A DNA stretch of 39,115 bases. It comes from an uncultured Actinomycetes bacterium (GTDB taxonomy: Bacteria > Actinomycetota > Actinomycetes > Nanopelagicales > Nanopelagicaceae). The stretch covers positions 1-39,115 of the forward strand of contig CAILHY010000002.1 of NCBI GenBank assembly GCA_903834145.1, given 5' to 3'. The position numbers were made by a program, and so were the translations under genes. Positions within the stretch are counted from its first letter, which is position 1; every line of letters begins with the position of its first letter. Under the pieces are notes generated by a model. It was not told the origin of the DNA and made no database searches. It saw nothing but the letters and a program-made list of their open reading frames with translations. Shown one piece after another: positions 1-7,993 of the stretch.

Positions 1-1
1 A

Positions 2-448
2 GATACCCCAGGAATCATTCACGTAGTAAGCAAAGTTGTTAATGACAACGCGGGTACAAAGTTACCTAGTGACTTTACTTTTAATGTGAAGTTTGCCGGC
101 GCAGATATTGCAGGAAGTGCCTTTGCCGGCGCAGATGGCACTGGTACTACTTTCACGGTCGCACCTGGAAGCTATGTCGTTATGGTTTCCTACGTTGATG
201 GTTATGACGGTGTCTGGTCCGGTAGCGCACAAATAAATGGACAAGTAATTGTTGGCGCTGGTGAAGAAATCACAATTACCAGAACAAGCACGGATGTTGG
301 CGTAGCGGTTACCGCAGCTGGGCAAACCACTGAAACGGGTGGCACGTTACCTAAGACATCCTCTCCATGGTTCAACTTGTTGGCCGTGGGCCTTCTACTG
401 AGTGCAGCTGGCGCATTCGGATTACGTAAGTCCTCTGTCTTCCACTAA
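2..448 (+). CDS. Sortase-anchored surface protein, 3' end only
   Basis: The frame is open to the left edge, so the gene is 5'-truncated and its start lies outside the window; an internal GTG at 86 is not needed as a start. The visible part opens with a HVVSKVVNDNAGTK-type strand followed by a Gly/Ala-rich FAGADIAG pattern and PGSYVVMVSY, resembling the repeated prealbumin-like (SpaA-type) beta domains of Gram-positive adhesins. The C-terminus has a full cell-wall sorting signal: LPKTS, a hydrophobic segment of about 20 residues, then a short tail with Arg-Lys (LRKSS). The motif has Ser in place of the usual Gly. The sortase gene begins 16 bases downstream, so this is probably its substrate. 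The fold is inferred; the sorting signal is seen directly. Confidence 0.85.
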   Translation, partial: DTPGIIHVVSKVVNDNAGTKLPSDFTFNVKFAGADIAGSAFAGADGTGTTFTVAPGSYVVMVSYVDGYDGVWSGSAQINGQVIVGAGEEITITRTSTDVGVAVTAAGQTTETGGTLPKTSSPWFNLLAVGLLLSAAGAFGLRKSSVFH

Positions 449-463
449 GACAGCCTGATTATC

Positions 464-1075
464 ATGATGAAAAGATCTCGCCCTGCACTAGCCATTATTT
501 CTGCCCTAGTAGTCGCATTTGGATTAGGCGCAACGGGCTATGCAGGGCTTGAGATCTATCAGATGAACTCCAACTTGGGCGTTCAATATCTTCCCAAGTT
601 GGATCTCTCTGTTCCCGCTACTTTGTCGAAAGTGATCGCGCAGCCGAAAATTGGAGACGTGATTGGATCACTCTCGATCCCGCGCTTGCAAAGGGTGATT
701 CCAATAATCGAGGGCACGGGTGCCAAAGAATTACAGATGGGAGTAGGACATTACGTGGGAAGTGTTTTACCTGGGATTAGCGATAATTCAGTATTGGCAG
801 GCCATAGGGATTCAGTCTTTAGAAATCTGGGGAATGTGAAGCTCGGAGATTTATTAACAGTCAATACCGACTACGGCACTTATGTCTATGAAGTTCATAA
901 GATCCGAATCGTTGATGCCAATGATAAAACGGTGATTGTGCCAACCGTGAGCGCCGTGTTGACGCTCAGCACCTGCTATCCATTTGGGTATATCGGAAAT
1001 GCACCCAAACGTTACATAGTGCAGGCCACTTTAACCTCTGGGGAACCCATTAATACCCACCTAGTCGAGGCGTAA
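464..1075 (+). CDS. Class D/E-type sortase
   Basis: A 203-residue transpeptidase that cleaves a sorting motif and joins the surface protein to the cell wall. Residues about 8-28 form one N-terminal membrane anchor. The catalytic triad is visible: His114 in LAGHRD, Cys171 in TLSTCYPF and Arg183 in PKRYIV. The TLSTC form of the active site and the single N-terminal anchor suit class D or E sortases, but I cannot fix the class by eye. It follows the LPKTS-bearing protein by 16 bases and is probably co-transcribed with it. Two adjacent ATGs (464 and 467) are possible starts and neither has a clear ribosome binding site, so re-initiation from the upstream gene is likely. Confidence 0.92.
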   Translation: MMKRSRPALAIISALVVAFGLGATGYAGLEIYQMNSNLGVQYLPKLDLSVPATLSKVIAQPKIGDVIGSLSIPRLQRVIPIIEGTGAKELQMGVGHYVGSVLPGISDNSVLAGHRDSVFRNLGNVKLGDLLTVNTDYGTYVYEVHKIRIVDANDKTVIVPTVSAVLTLSTCYPFGYIGNAPKRYIVQATLTSGEPINTHLVEA

Positions 1076-1139
1076 AGACGATAATAAATGGGGTTTCACT
1101 CTATGAATAAATTAGGTAGATATATACGGTAGATGTATT

Positions 1140-1158
1140 GGGCAAACCTCAATTGCCC
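1140..1158 (+). promoter_or_regulatory. Small hairpin just upstream of a ribosome binding site
   Basis: GGGCAA, a 7-base loop, then TTGCCC form a 6-bp inverted repeat that ends two bases before the AAAGG ribosome binding site of the secreted protein starting at GTG 1172. It could be a 5' leader hairpin affecting initiation. No function is shown and chance is possible. Confidence 0.25.
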
Positions 1159-1171
1159 GAAAGGCATCAAT

Positions 1172-2869
1172 GTGCAAAGAAAAATAGGCCTAGCCGTATT
1201 TTCCCTTCTCTTTCTTGGGATTGCTACTTCGCCATCCATATCTGCTGATGGAATACCTGATGAGCAATACGTGGTTCCCGTTGCACCAGATGCAACATCT
1301 GTAGGAGTCCAATTTCTGGATAGCCTTTTTATCAATATGGCTGGCTATCTAGCAGCGGACGCCACATCAGAAAAAAATCCACCGCAGGGATACTCAACAG
1401 TGCAACAAGGTTTGTGCACATCTATTGATGACGCCACTTGCAGGGCCGGGGTTAATATTTATTACCTTGCACATCTGCCCACTTGTCGAGACTCATTAGA
1501 TCTTGACTGCATTGTCGGAATGTACGCGGTGAAAGCAGATGGAACGAGAGTGGACGGCGTATTTCAACATGGGCTCCCTGAGGTGCCATCAAATCCATCA
1601 GAAGGTAATCCTGCTTTAGGAATTCCAAGAGCAGGGGTGGATAGCGTTTGGAAGATTCCGGGTGTAATGAATGGTGGAGGGACCGATACATATTTAGCCA
1701 TTTCTGAACAATTCGGAATAGTGAGCAAAACAAGTGGAACTTCCCTTACTCAAAGAATTGACCCCACCACATTTAGTGCGGGGATTATTCCTGTTAAGGA
1801 ACTTGCTGGTACTTACACACCTTCGAACGTTGACATTGGCCCAAGCCCGAATGGAACTATGCGACTTAGGTGGTATGCGCCAATGGGTCCAAACACTGAA
1901 ACGTGCGCAGGTGTTTCTAGGACAACATGCGCCCAACGGGAAGCTTTTCCTGCGGATGTTTCCTTTGGTTTAACGATCCGTTTATCTGGAGAAATCAAAG
2001 GTTGGTTACATGGTCGAATTCGCGATCCCCGCATTGACTATAAATATTCTTCCGCTGGGACTGTGATGAACGTTCAAGCATTACCCGTGAAAGTTCCGAT
2101 TGTTGCAGCGTGGACAGTCAGAGCCAATCTTCCTGCCCTCATTCCTGGTGCTGCCTCTGGCGTAGATCTACAACCGGGGACGGCCATGTTGGGATCTTCA
2201 TCGGGTGAGGAGATGATTAGCCTGCTAAAGATTTGGCTTCCAATAGTGGGCGATAAAGCTCAAGCGGATCCAACGGCATGGACCTTCGCAAATCTGCCTT
2301 ATTCGAATCTACCCGGTGCAAGTAGTTGCATGTTTGACTCGAAATCATTGGCGGGATTTGTCTCGACAAATTCAACTGTTTATAGCGCGGGACCTCCGGT
2401 CTATAATTCAGAGACGCAATCCCTGGATTACAAATTAGCTTCACCGCACTTCAACAGTATTGGTGAAGTCTTTAAAGGTACGTATACGTTGGCAATTAGG
2501 TCCGATGTCGCTCGTTGCATATACAAATTCACTAATGCTCCTATCAAGGCGACAATCTCGGTGACAGATGATTCAGGACAATCATCTGTTGCAGCTGAAT
2601 CCATGGTTGAAAAAAGCGGATGGATATATTTATCCGCCAGCAACTTCACTTTCTCATCACCAACGGTTCACGTGAAACTGCAGGGGACTCCGATATCGAC
2701 TCCAACGCCAACAGTTGCACCGACACCGAGTTCGACTGCGCAGCCGGTAGTTCCAAAGAGTGTTGTGCAGAAAAAGATTACGATTACATGCACCAAGGGA
2801 AGCTCAAGCAAGAAGGTAGTTGCAGTGAAACCGGTATGCCCTAAAGGTTTTAAGAAGAAAGCAACTTAG
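1172..2869 (+). CDS. Secreted protein with basic two-Cys C-terminal tail (paralogue A)
   Basis: I do not recognise a named family. I place the start at GTG 1172, not ATG 1133. GTG 1172 has AAAGG seven bases upstream and opens directly into a signal peptide (MQRKIGLAVFSLLFLGIATS, then PSISA). The mature protein of about 540 residues is beta-rich and has Cys residues scattered through it. Near the C-terminus is a Thr/Pro-rich linker (STPTPTVAPTPSS), then a basic tail, C-x15-C, with the pattern TITC-KG---KKV-AV-P-CP-G-KKK. The C-terminal half is clearly related to the product of 21791-23389: both have ETQ-LD-K-ASPH-NS, conserved Cys positions and the same tail. No transmembrane anchor follows, so it is secreted or wall-bound. 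Its stop overlaps that of the convergent MMPL gene by four bases. Confidence 0.85.
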   Translation: MQRKIGLAVFSLLFLGIATSPSISADGIPDEQYVVPVAPDATSVGVQFLDSLFINMAGYLAADATSEKNPPQGYSTVQQGLCTSIDDATCRAGVNIYYLAHLPTCRDSLDLDCIVGMYAVKADGTRVDGVFQHGLPEVPSNPSEGNPALGIPRAGVDSVWKIPGVMNGGGTDTYLAISEQFGIVSKTSGTSLTQRIDPTTFSAGIIPVKELAGTYTPSNVDIGPSPNGTMRLRWYAPMGPNTETCAGVSRTTCAQREAFPADVSFGLTIRLSGEIKGWLHGRIRDPRIDYKYSSAGTVMNVQALPVKVPIVAAWTVRANLPALIPGAASGVDLQPGTAMLGSSSGEEMISLLKIWLPIVGDKAQADPTAWTFANLPYSNLPGASSCMFDSKSLAGFVSTNSTVYSAGPPVYNSETQSLDYKLASPHFNSIGEVFKGTYTLAIRSDVARCIYKFTNAPIKATISVTDDSGQSSVAAESMVEKSGWIYLSASNFTFSSPTVHVKLQGTPISTPTPTVAPTPSSTAQPVVPKSVVQKKITITCTKGSSSKKVVAVKPVCPKGFKKKAT

Positions 2870-4971
2870 TGTTTGAGAGTAAAACGCTGAAGCGCCTTTG
2901 GCGCCCACCAGTTACGCTCTCCGAAGAGGCGCATAAGAGCTGGAACAAGTAGCGCCCTTACGAGTGTGGCATCAAGGATGACTGCAAATGCAACGCCGAT
3001 TCCCATGAATTTGATGGATGTCACTCCACTGATGGCAAAGGATGCAAAGACTACGGCGAGCAATCCTGCGGCGGCCGTGATGATTCGAGCTGATCGTTGA
3101 AGTCCCGTAGCAACAGACTCGATATTGGTTTTACCTAGCAGGTGTTCTTCCCGAATTCGTGAGAGCAAGAAGATTTCATAGTCCATGGATAGCCCGAAGA
3201 CAACGACTGCAATCAAGATTGTTGTTCCCGTGTCCAGTGTCCCAGTGATTGTGAAATCACCTACCAACCACTTCAAGTGACCATCAATGAAGATCCAAGT
3301 CAGCGCGCCTAATGTGGCAACGAGTGAGAGTCCATTAAGGATTACTGCTTTGATGGGAAGAATGATGGAGCCAGTAAATACGAAGATGAGAATGAGAACG
3401 CTCAGGGCAATCCAACCCAGCGCCCAAGGAAGCGTATGTGCAATTCCATCTTGAGAGTCCGTGAAATCAGCAGCAGGCCCACCGACAATTGTTCCTGCTG
3501 GGGCGGGTAGCGCGCGCAGTGCATGGATCATGACTTCTGCTTGCGTTGTACGCGAGGGCATTGATTGAACTGCGGAAATTCGTAAATCACTTCCATTTTG
3601 CTGAGATGGATTAATCCGAACGATTCCTTTAATTGCTCCAACCTTGGAAATATATGAATCAACTTCGCCTTGCTTTGTTGAACCATTAGGAACAATTATT
3701 TCTATGGGGCTACCTTCTTGCCCGATAAAGCGTTCGGCAATGACGGCCGACGCAATTGCAGCCTTGTCTTTTACAGGAAGAACTCGTGCGTCAATTTGTG
3801 CGAAAGCAATGCTTTTCATCGGGGCGGCACAGATTCCTAAGATCAACAGCGAAACAATTACGACTGGAATGGGTCGACGCATAACGAAGCGGGCGGTGGA
3901 TGCCCAACGTCCATCTGCTTTTGGAGTTATTGCACTCTTGCGCACAACTCCTTTATCGACCTTGTGTCCAAGCATTGCCAAGATTGCAGGAAGTGGAATT
4001 AGTGCACCTGCCACTGCTAATGCAACAACAGAAGTTCCGGCATATCCAAAAGATTTAAGGAAGGAGAGCGGAAAGAGAGTGAGGGAGAGCATCGTGACAA
4101 ATACGGTTAACCCCGAGTAAAAGACGGTCTTGCCGGCCGTGGAAACGGTGATGGCCACCGATTCCTCGACACTCTTACCAGCGTGAAGTTCTTCTCTAAA
4201 ACGATTAACGATGAGCAGGGCGTAATCGATTCCAAGACCAAGTCCAAGACCGGTGATCAAGTTAAGCGCGTAAATGCTGACGGATGTAAATAACGTCAAT
4301 AAGAAAATAATGAAGAATGCGCCAAGGATTGCACTGATTCCAACAACAAGTGGCATAGCCGAGGCAACGAGTGCCCCGAACACAAAGACCAGTAAGAGAA
4401 ATGTCAACGGAATAGAGATGGCTTCTGCAAGAGCTAAGTCTTTAGAAATTTTAGTGTTGATGGCGTGAGTGATTACTCCGCCGCCAGAGGCATAGACCGT
4501 AAGCCCTTCAAATTTTCCATCGTATTTTGCTTGGATGTTTTTGCCGACATCACTCACACTGGCAAAGTCTGTTTTTGTTGTGTAGATAAATAGGAAGGCA
4601 GCTTTGCTATCGGCAGACTTCATTGTTGGAGCGCCACCGGTACTCCAATAAGAAAGAGTTTGGGAGATTCCAGGTTCGGCCGCAATGAGTTTTTGCAATT
4701 TAAGGGCCGATGCTGTTACCGCTGGGTCACTGACGTTTGTTTGAGAATCAACAACGAGGACGACCCCAGGATCCTTTGTGTGAAAATGCGTATTGAGGTA
4801 CTTCGTGACCTGCGCTGATTGACTCTTGGGATCGGAATATCCACCGCTATCAAGTTTTGAAATCGCAAGGGAACCGATTCCGCCACCTAGGCAAATAATA
4901 AGAATGAAGACTGCAAGTGTGGATTTACGACGTCTGACGACAAATTTACCTAGCTTTAGAAACACGTGCAT
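2866..4971 (-). CDS. MMPL-family (RND superfamily) transporter
   Basis: A 701-residue inner-membrane exporter of the MMPL family, whose members move lipids, siderophores or hydrophobic compounds using proton flow. It has the two-fold RND layout: one N-terminal membrane helix, an extracytoplasmic domain, a helix bundle with GLGIDYALLIVNRFREE, then a second extracytoplasmic domain and bundle with GLSMDYEIFLLSRIREEH. The Asp-Tyr pairs in both bundles mark the proton-relay helices. The length matches compact actinobacterial MMPL proteins, which lack the long extensions of mycobacterial MmpL3. The start has a good ribosome binding site (GGGAG, five bases before ATG). It stands alone on this strand, converging with the secreted-protein gene and divergent from the small ORF at 5000. 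The substrate is unknown. Confidence 0.95.
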   Translation of the reverse strand: MHVFLKLGKFVVRRRKSTLAVFILIICLGGGIGSLAISKLDSGGYSDPKSQSAQVTKYLNTHFHTKDPGVVLVVDSQTNVSDPAVTASALKLQKLIAAEPGISQTLSYWSTGGAPTMKSADSKAAFLFIYTTKTDFASVSDVGKNIQAKYDGKFEGLTVYASGGGVITHAINTKISKDLALAEAISIPLTFLLLVFVFGALVASAMPLVVGISAILGAFFIIFLLTLFTSVSIYALNLITGLGLGLGIDYALLIVNRFREELHAGKSVEESVAITVSTAGKTVFYSGLTVFVTMLSLTLFPLSFLKSFGYAGTSVVALAVAGALIPLPAILAMLGHKVDKGVVRKSAITPKADGRWASTARFVMRRPIPVVIVSLLILGICAAPMKSIAFAQIDARVLPVKDKAAIASAVIAERFIGQEGSPIEIIVPNGSTKQGEVDSYISKVGAIKGIVRINPSQQNGSDLRISAVQSMPSRTTQAEVMIHALRALPAPAGTIVGGPAADFTDSQDGIAHTLPWALGWIALSVLILIFVFTGSIILPIKAVILNGLSLVATLGALTWIFIDGHLKWLVGDFTITGTLDTGTTILIAVVVFGLSMDYEIFLLSRIREEHLLGKTNIESVATGLQRSARIITAAAGLLAVVFASFAISGVTSIKFMGIGVAFAVILDATLVRALLVPALMRLFGERNWWAPKALQRFTLKH

Positions 4972-4999
4972 TGCTCCCTAGAGTGATGAGGATCAAAGT

Positions 5000-5137
5000 A
5001 TGACTGATAGAATTGAGCAAATGAGCGAAATTTGGCCTAAGACCACCTCTGATGAACGTGATCCTCGCGACGATCAGGAAGAGGAAAAACGTCGAGACGA
5101 CGAGATCAATTCAGATAAACCACCGCATCACGAATAA
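5000..5137 (+). CDS. Small acidic hypothetical protein ending in PPHHE
   Basis: A 45-residue ORF starting ATG ACT GAT and ending ...SDKPPHHE. It is strongly charged, with runs of Asp, Glu and Arg (DERDPRDDQEEEKRRDDE), and has no membrane segment. GAGG lies about nine bases before the ATG. I recall short charged actinobacterial proteins that end in a PPHH-type motif, often near fmdB genes, but cannot confirm orthology. It starts 28 bases from the divergent MMPL gene, and its stop abuts the end of the convergent FmdB gene. The function is unknown. The ordered charge pattern and fitted position between two genes favour a real gene. Confidence 0.6.
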   Translation: MTDRIEQMSEIWPKTTSDERDPRDDQEEEKRRDDEINSDKPPHHE

Positions 5138-5440
5138 TTATTCGGATTTCGCGGCAGGTGCTGGCTTACTTTCTGTTGCAGGTTTTGCAGCGGGGCTTTC
5201 CTTAACGGAATCCTTCGGTGTTGGAAGCGCCGCTGACCCAGATGAAGAGCCCCCCGATGTTGAACTCTTTGAATCAGTTTTATAGAAGCCAGAGCCCTTA
5301 AAGACCACTCCGACAGCCGTATAAATCTTGCGAAGTTCGCCCTGGCACTCAGGACAAATTGTTAGTGAGTCATCAGAAAAAGCCTGAAACTGCTCAAATT
5401 CGTGGTTGCATGCACTACATGCATATTGATACGTAGGCAT
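5138..5440 (-). CDS. FmdB-family zinc ribbon protein
   Basis: A 100-residue protein beginning MPTYQYAC, the usual N-terminus of the FmdB/CxxC regulatory-protein family. Two CxxC pairs (CSAC near residue 10 and CPEC near residue 30) form a zinc ribbon, followed by the family's GVVFKGSGFYKTD stretch. The last 40 residues are a Ser/Gly/Pro/Ala/Lys-rich low-complexity tail. An upstream in-frame ATG would add 11 residues, but ATG 5440 has AAGGTGG just before it and fits the family. FmdB was named from a formamidase operon, and most members have no proven function. Confidence 0.9.
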   Translation of the reverse strand: MPTYQYACSACNHEFEQFQAFSDDSLTICPECQGELRKIYTAVGVVFKGSGFYKTDSKSSTSGGSSSGSAALPTPKDSVKESPAAKPATESKPAPAAKSE

Positions 5441-5566
5441 CACGTCCACCTTTCTCGTAAAACCAGGTTTCACCCCCGGATTCGGGGTAGAGGGAAAGTG
5501 TAAAGAAGTGAGACGATAGAGGCGAATTAAGACCCGAATCTGTCCGATATGGAGGAGTTAGCGCCA

Positions 5567-6094
5567 ATGGCGAGATTAAAGCACGCTCTATTGGCCTCAA
5601 TTGTTTTTTCTTTGACGGTAATTGCGCCCGCGCAGGCAAATTCCCTGGTGTCGACCTCTCCAATCAGTGGATCAGTTCTGGTTACTGCGCCAAGCGCAGT
5701 CACTCTCACAACGCAGGCTGCGCTTACCGATATTGGAAACACGGTAACTGTCACGGATCCAAAAGGCGCTCGGGTAGATGATGGAACGATCAGTGTTGAT
5801 GGCATGAATGTCATTGTTGGATTGCAACCACTAAAAGTTTCCGGTGATTACACAGTTGCGTATTCACTCTTAACTGCCAATGACGTGCCCTTAGTTGGAA
5901 CATACACTTTTAGTTTCACCGCGCCCGCGGTAATTTCATCACCTACTCCCATTGCGTCTACCGCAACAACTATCACGCCCAGCGCGGGTAGTGGTAGAGG
6001 AACATCAATATTTGTTCTCGGACTTCTTTTTGTGGCGTTATTAGTTTTCATCTTTTTGATTTTTTACGCTCGCAAACTAATTAGAGAACGCTAA
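5567..6094 (+). CDS. CopC-like domain protein with C-terminal membrane anchor
   Basis: A 175-residue exported protein. Start ATG 5567 follows GGAGGAG by nine bases. Residues 1-24 are a signal peptide ending PAQA. The mature domain (SLVSTSPISGSVL, then VTLTT and YTVAYSLLTANDVPLVGTYTFSF) has the layout of the CopC/YcnJ beta-sandwich. A Thr/Pro/Ser-rich linker follows, then one membrane helix with a basic end (YARKLIRER). The features expected of a copper site are absent: the mature N-terminus is Asn-Ser instead of His, and the later SADGH-type segment reads TANDV. It may not bind copper in the usual way. Its stop overlaps the start of the CopD-CtaG gene (TAATG), so the two are translationally coupled. 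Confidence 0.85.
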   Translation: MARLKHALLASIVFSLTVIAPAQANSLVSTSPISGSVLVTAPSAVTLTTQAALTDIGNTVTVTDPKGARVDDGTISVDGMNVIVGLQPLKVSGDYTVAYSLLTANDVPLVGTYTFSFTAPAVISSPTPIASTATTITPSAGSGRGTSIFVLGLLFVALLVFIFLIFYARKLIRER

Positions 6095-7986
6095 TGCAAT
6101 TCGCCGCCTCTTTACCTACAGCTGGGCCGATGGTTAACGCACTTGCCACTATGAGCAAATTTCTTGGGATCACAGCGAGCATGGCAGTGGTTGGTGCACT
6201 GCTTGCCGCTGGTTTTCTCCTGCCTGATACACATGGAAAATTATCAAAATCCGGACTGGGTATTCGCAATGTTGTTAAGTGGTCGGCAATAGCTTGGGTG
6301 GTCGCAGCCATCGGAAATATTCTTTTCTCACTGGCAAACATTTTGGGCGAACCTTTGGGTTCGGTTATGGATTACACAACGATCAAATCATTTATCACGC
6401 AAATAACCTTGGGCCAGTACCTCTTATTCCAATTAATCGTTGCTGTATTTGTTGCAGCCTTGGCTGGAAGAATTCAGCGAGTAGGCGGGGCAAACTTGCT
6501 TGTGCTTGCCACATTCATTGGAATCCTTGCGCCAATCTTCCAAAGTCATTCAGCCTCTAGCGGATCACATGGTCTTGCTATTGGCTCACTAGCTGTTCAC
6601 GTTATTGCATTATCACTGTGGGTTGGAGGCGTATTTGCCTTGGCTCTCCTTGAGCCGGCAGAACGTGCCCAAGCAGCATTTCGATTTAGCCAGTTAGCCC
6701 TATGGTCGGTAATCGCCGTCGTAGTCAGCGGTGTTGCGAACGCATGGGCGCGTTTAAATTTCGCATCCGCCTGGCACAGCGCGTATGCAGTGGTCATGAT
6801 CGTGAAAGTAGTGCTCACTATTGGGTTGATCTATATCGGATACAAACATCGAAAGAATTTAGCGACGAAAGCCCCTGATTTAATTAACTGGGCACAATTT
6901 AGCAAACTCATTCTCACCGAGTTAACTCTCATGATCATTGCACTCACCCTTGGTTCATGGCTCTCCGTTAATCGCTCACCGGTACCTATCGGTGGCGAGA
7001 AATTTGACGCAGCAGTTACGGTCGCGGGGCTACCGATGCCAGGCAAACCATCAATTAGCCGGATGCTCCTTCTCTATAACCCGGATGCCTTATTTATTGG
7101 ATTCCTGGTTCTGGCTGTTGCGCTGTATGCACGCGGTGTCATGATTCTCGAACGCCGTGGTGATAAATGGCCTTTGGGTCGAAAGATTGCTTTCGTATGT
7201 GCAATTGTTGCCATCGATTTTGCAACAAGCGGTGGTCTTGGTGTCTATGCCCGATTCTCATTTTCTTATCACATGATCGGTCACATGGTTCTAGGAATGA
7301 TCGCTCCGATAGGTCTCGTTCTGAGTGCACCGATTACTTTGGCGTTACGAACATTGCCGCAAGGGCGAACGCATGAGGAACGTGGCGTGCGCGGAACCTT
7401 AGTATCAGCACTTCATTCAAAGATTGCGAGCATTTGGGTTAATCCGATAGTGGCCCTTGTTCTTTTTGATGGCTCTCTTTTCGTTTTGTATTTCACAACA
7501 CTCTTTGGCGGCATGATGCAGAGTCACCTGGGACATTTTGCGATGAACGTACATTTTGTACTTGCAGGATTTTTATTTTTCCATGTCATCATCGGGGTAG
7601 ATCCAAATCCAAAGCGTGCTCCGCACCTCGTGCGTATTGTTATTCTCTTTGCTGCGATGAGCATTCACGCCTTCTTCTCTGTCGCACTGATGTCATCTAC
7701 ATCATTGGTTGACGGTGGATATTTTGCTCAGCTTCATACGCCGTGGATTGGCGATCTCCTTGCCGATCAACGTTTAGGTGGCTCTATTGGATGGGCAATG
7801 GGCGAGATACCAATTCTTCTCGCACTTGTAGCAACCTTCATTCTCTGGGTTCGAGATGACTCTCGCGAAGCCAAGCGAATTGATCGAAACACTGAACGCA
7901 TGGCTGCAATGGGGCAGCCTGATGAGTTAGCGGAGTACAACACCTATCTTGCGCAATTGGCAGCTCAAGACAAGAAGGAGGACTGA
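6094..7986 (+). CDS. CopD-CtaG fusion, copper transport / cytochrome oxidase assembly
   Basis: A 630-residue polytopic membrane protein with two family domains in series. The N-terminal half is CopD-like: many helices, with HVIALSLWVGGVFALALLEPAE near residues 168-190. The C-terminal half is CtaG_caa3-like, with His-bearing helices YHMIGHMVLGMIAPIGL and HLGHFAMNVHFVLAGFLFFH. Such actinobacterial fusions are linked to copper uptake and delivery to the CuB or CuA centre of cytochrome c oxidase; that role is from the families, not shown here. The cytosolic tail is charged (about the last 45 residues). It is coupled to the CopC-like gene by a one-base TAATG overlap and is followed seven bases later by an acyl-CoA dehydrogenase. 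Confidence 0.92.
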   Translation: MQFAASLPTAGPMVNALATMSKFLGITASMAVVGALLAAGFLLPDTHGKLSKSGLGIRNVVKWSAIAWVVAAIGNILFSLANILGEPLGSVMDYTTIKSFITQITLGQYLLFQLIVAVFVAALAGRIQRVGGANLLVLATFIGILAPIFQSHSASSGSHGLAIGSLAVHVIALSLWVGGVFALALLEPAERAQAAFRFSQLALWSVIAVVVSGVANAWARLNFASAWHSAYAVVMIVKVVLTIGLIYIGYKHRKNLATKAPDLINWAQFSKLILTELTLMIIALTLGSWLSVNRSPVPIGGEKFDAAVTVAGLPMPGKPSISRMLLLYNPDALFIGFLVLAVALYARGVMILERRGDKWPLGRKIAFVCAIVAIDFATSGGLGVYARFSFSYHMIGHMVLGMIAPIGLVLSAPITLALRTLPQGRTHEERGVRGTLVSALHSKIASIWVNPIVALVLFDGSLFVLYFTTLFGGMMQSHLGHFAMNVHFVLAGFLFFHVIIGVDPNPKRAPHLVRIVILFAAMSIHAFFSVALMSSTSLVDGGYFAQLHTPWIGDLLADQRLGGSIGWAMGEIPILLALVATFILWVRDDSREAKRIDRNTERMAAMGQPDELAEYNTYLAQLAAQDKKED

Positions 7987-7993
7987 GAACATC

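Noticed and set aside
1133-1171. An earlier ATG start for the first secreted protein
   Set aside because: It would put 13 residues with a Cys and Pro before the signal peptide; GTG 1172 has a better ribosome binding site.
3644-4120. A plus-strand open frame of 158 codons inside the MMPL gene
   Set aside because: It is a shadow of the MMPL frame; its translation is Ser/Thr/Ile-rich without domain features.
5052-5285. A plus-strand frame across the small ORF and the FmdB tail
   Set aside because: It is antisense to the FmdB low-complexity tail and out of frame with the small ORF at 5000.
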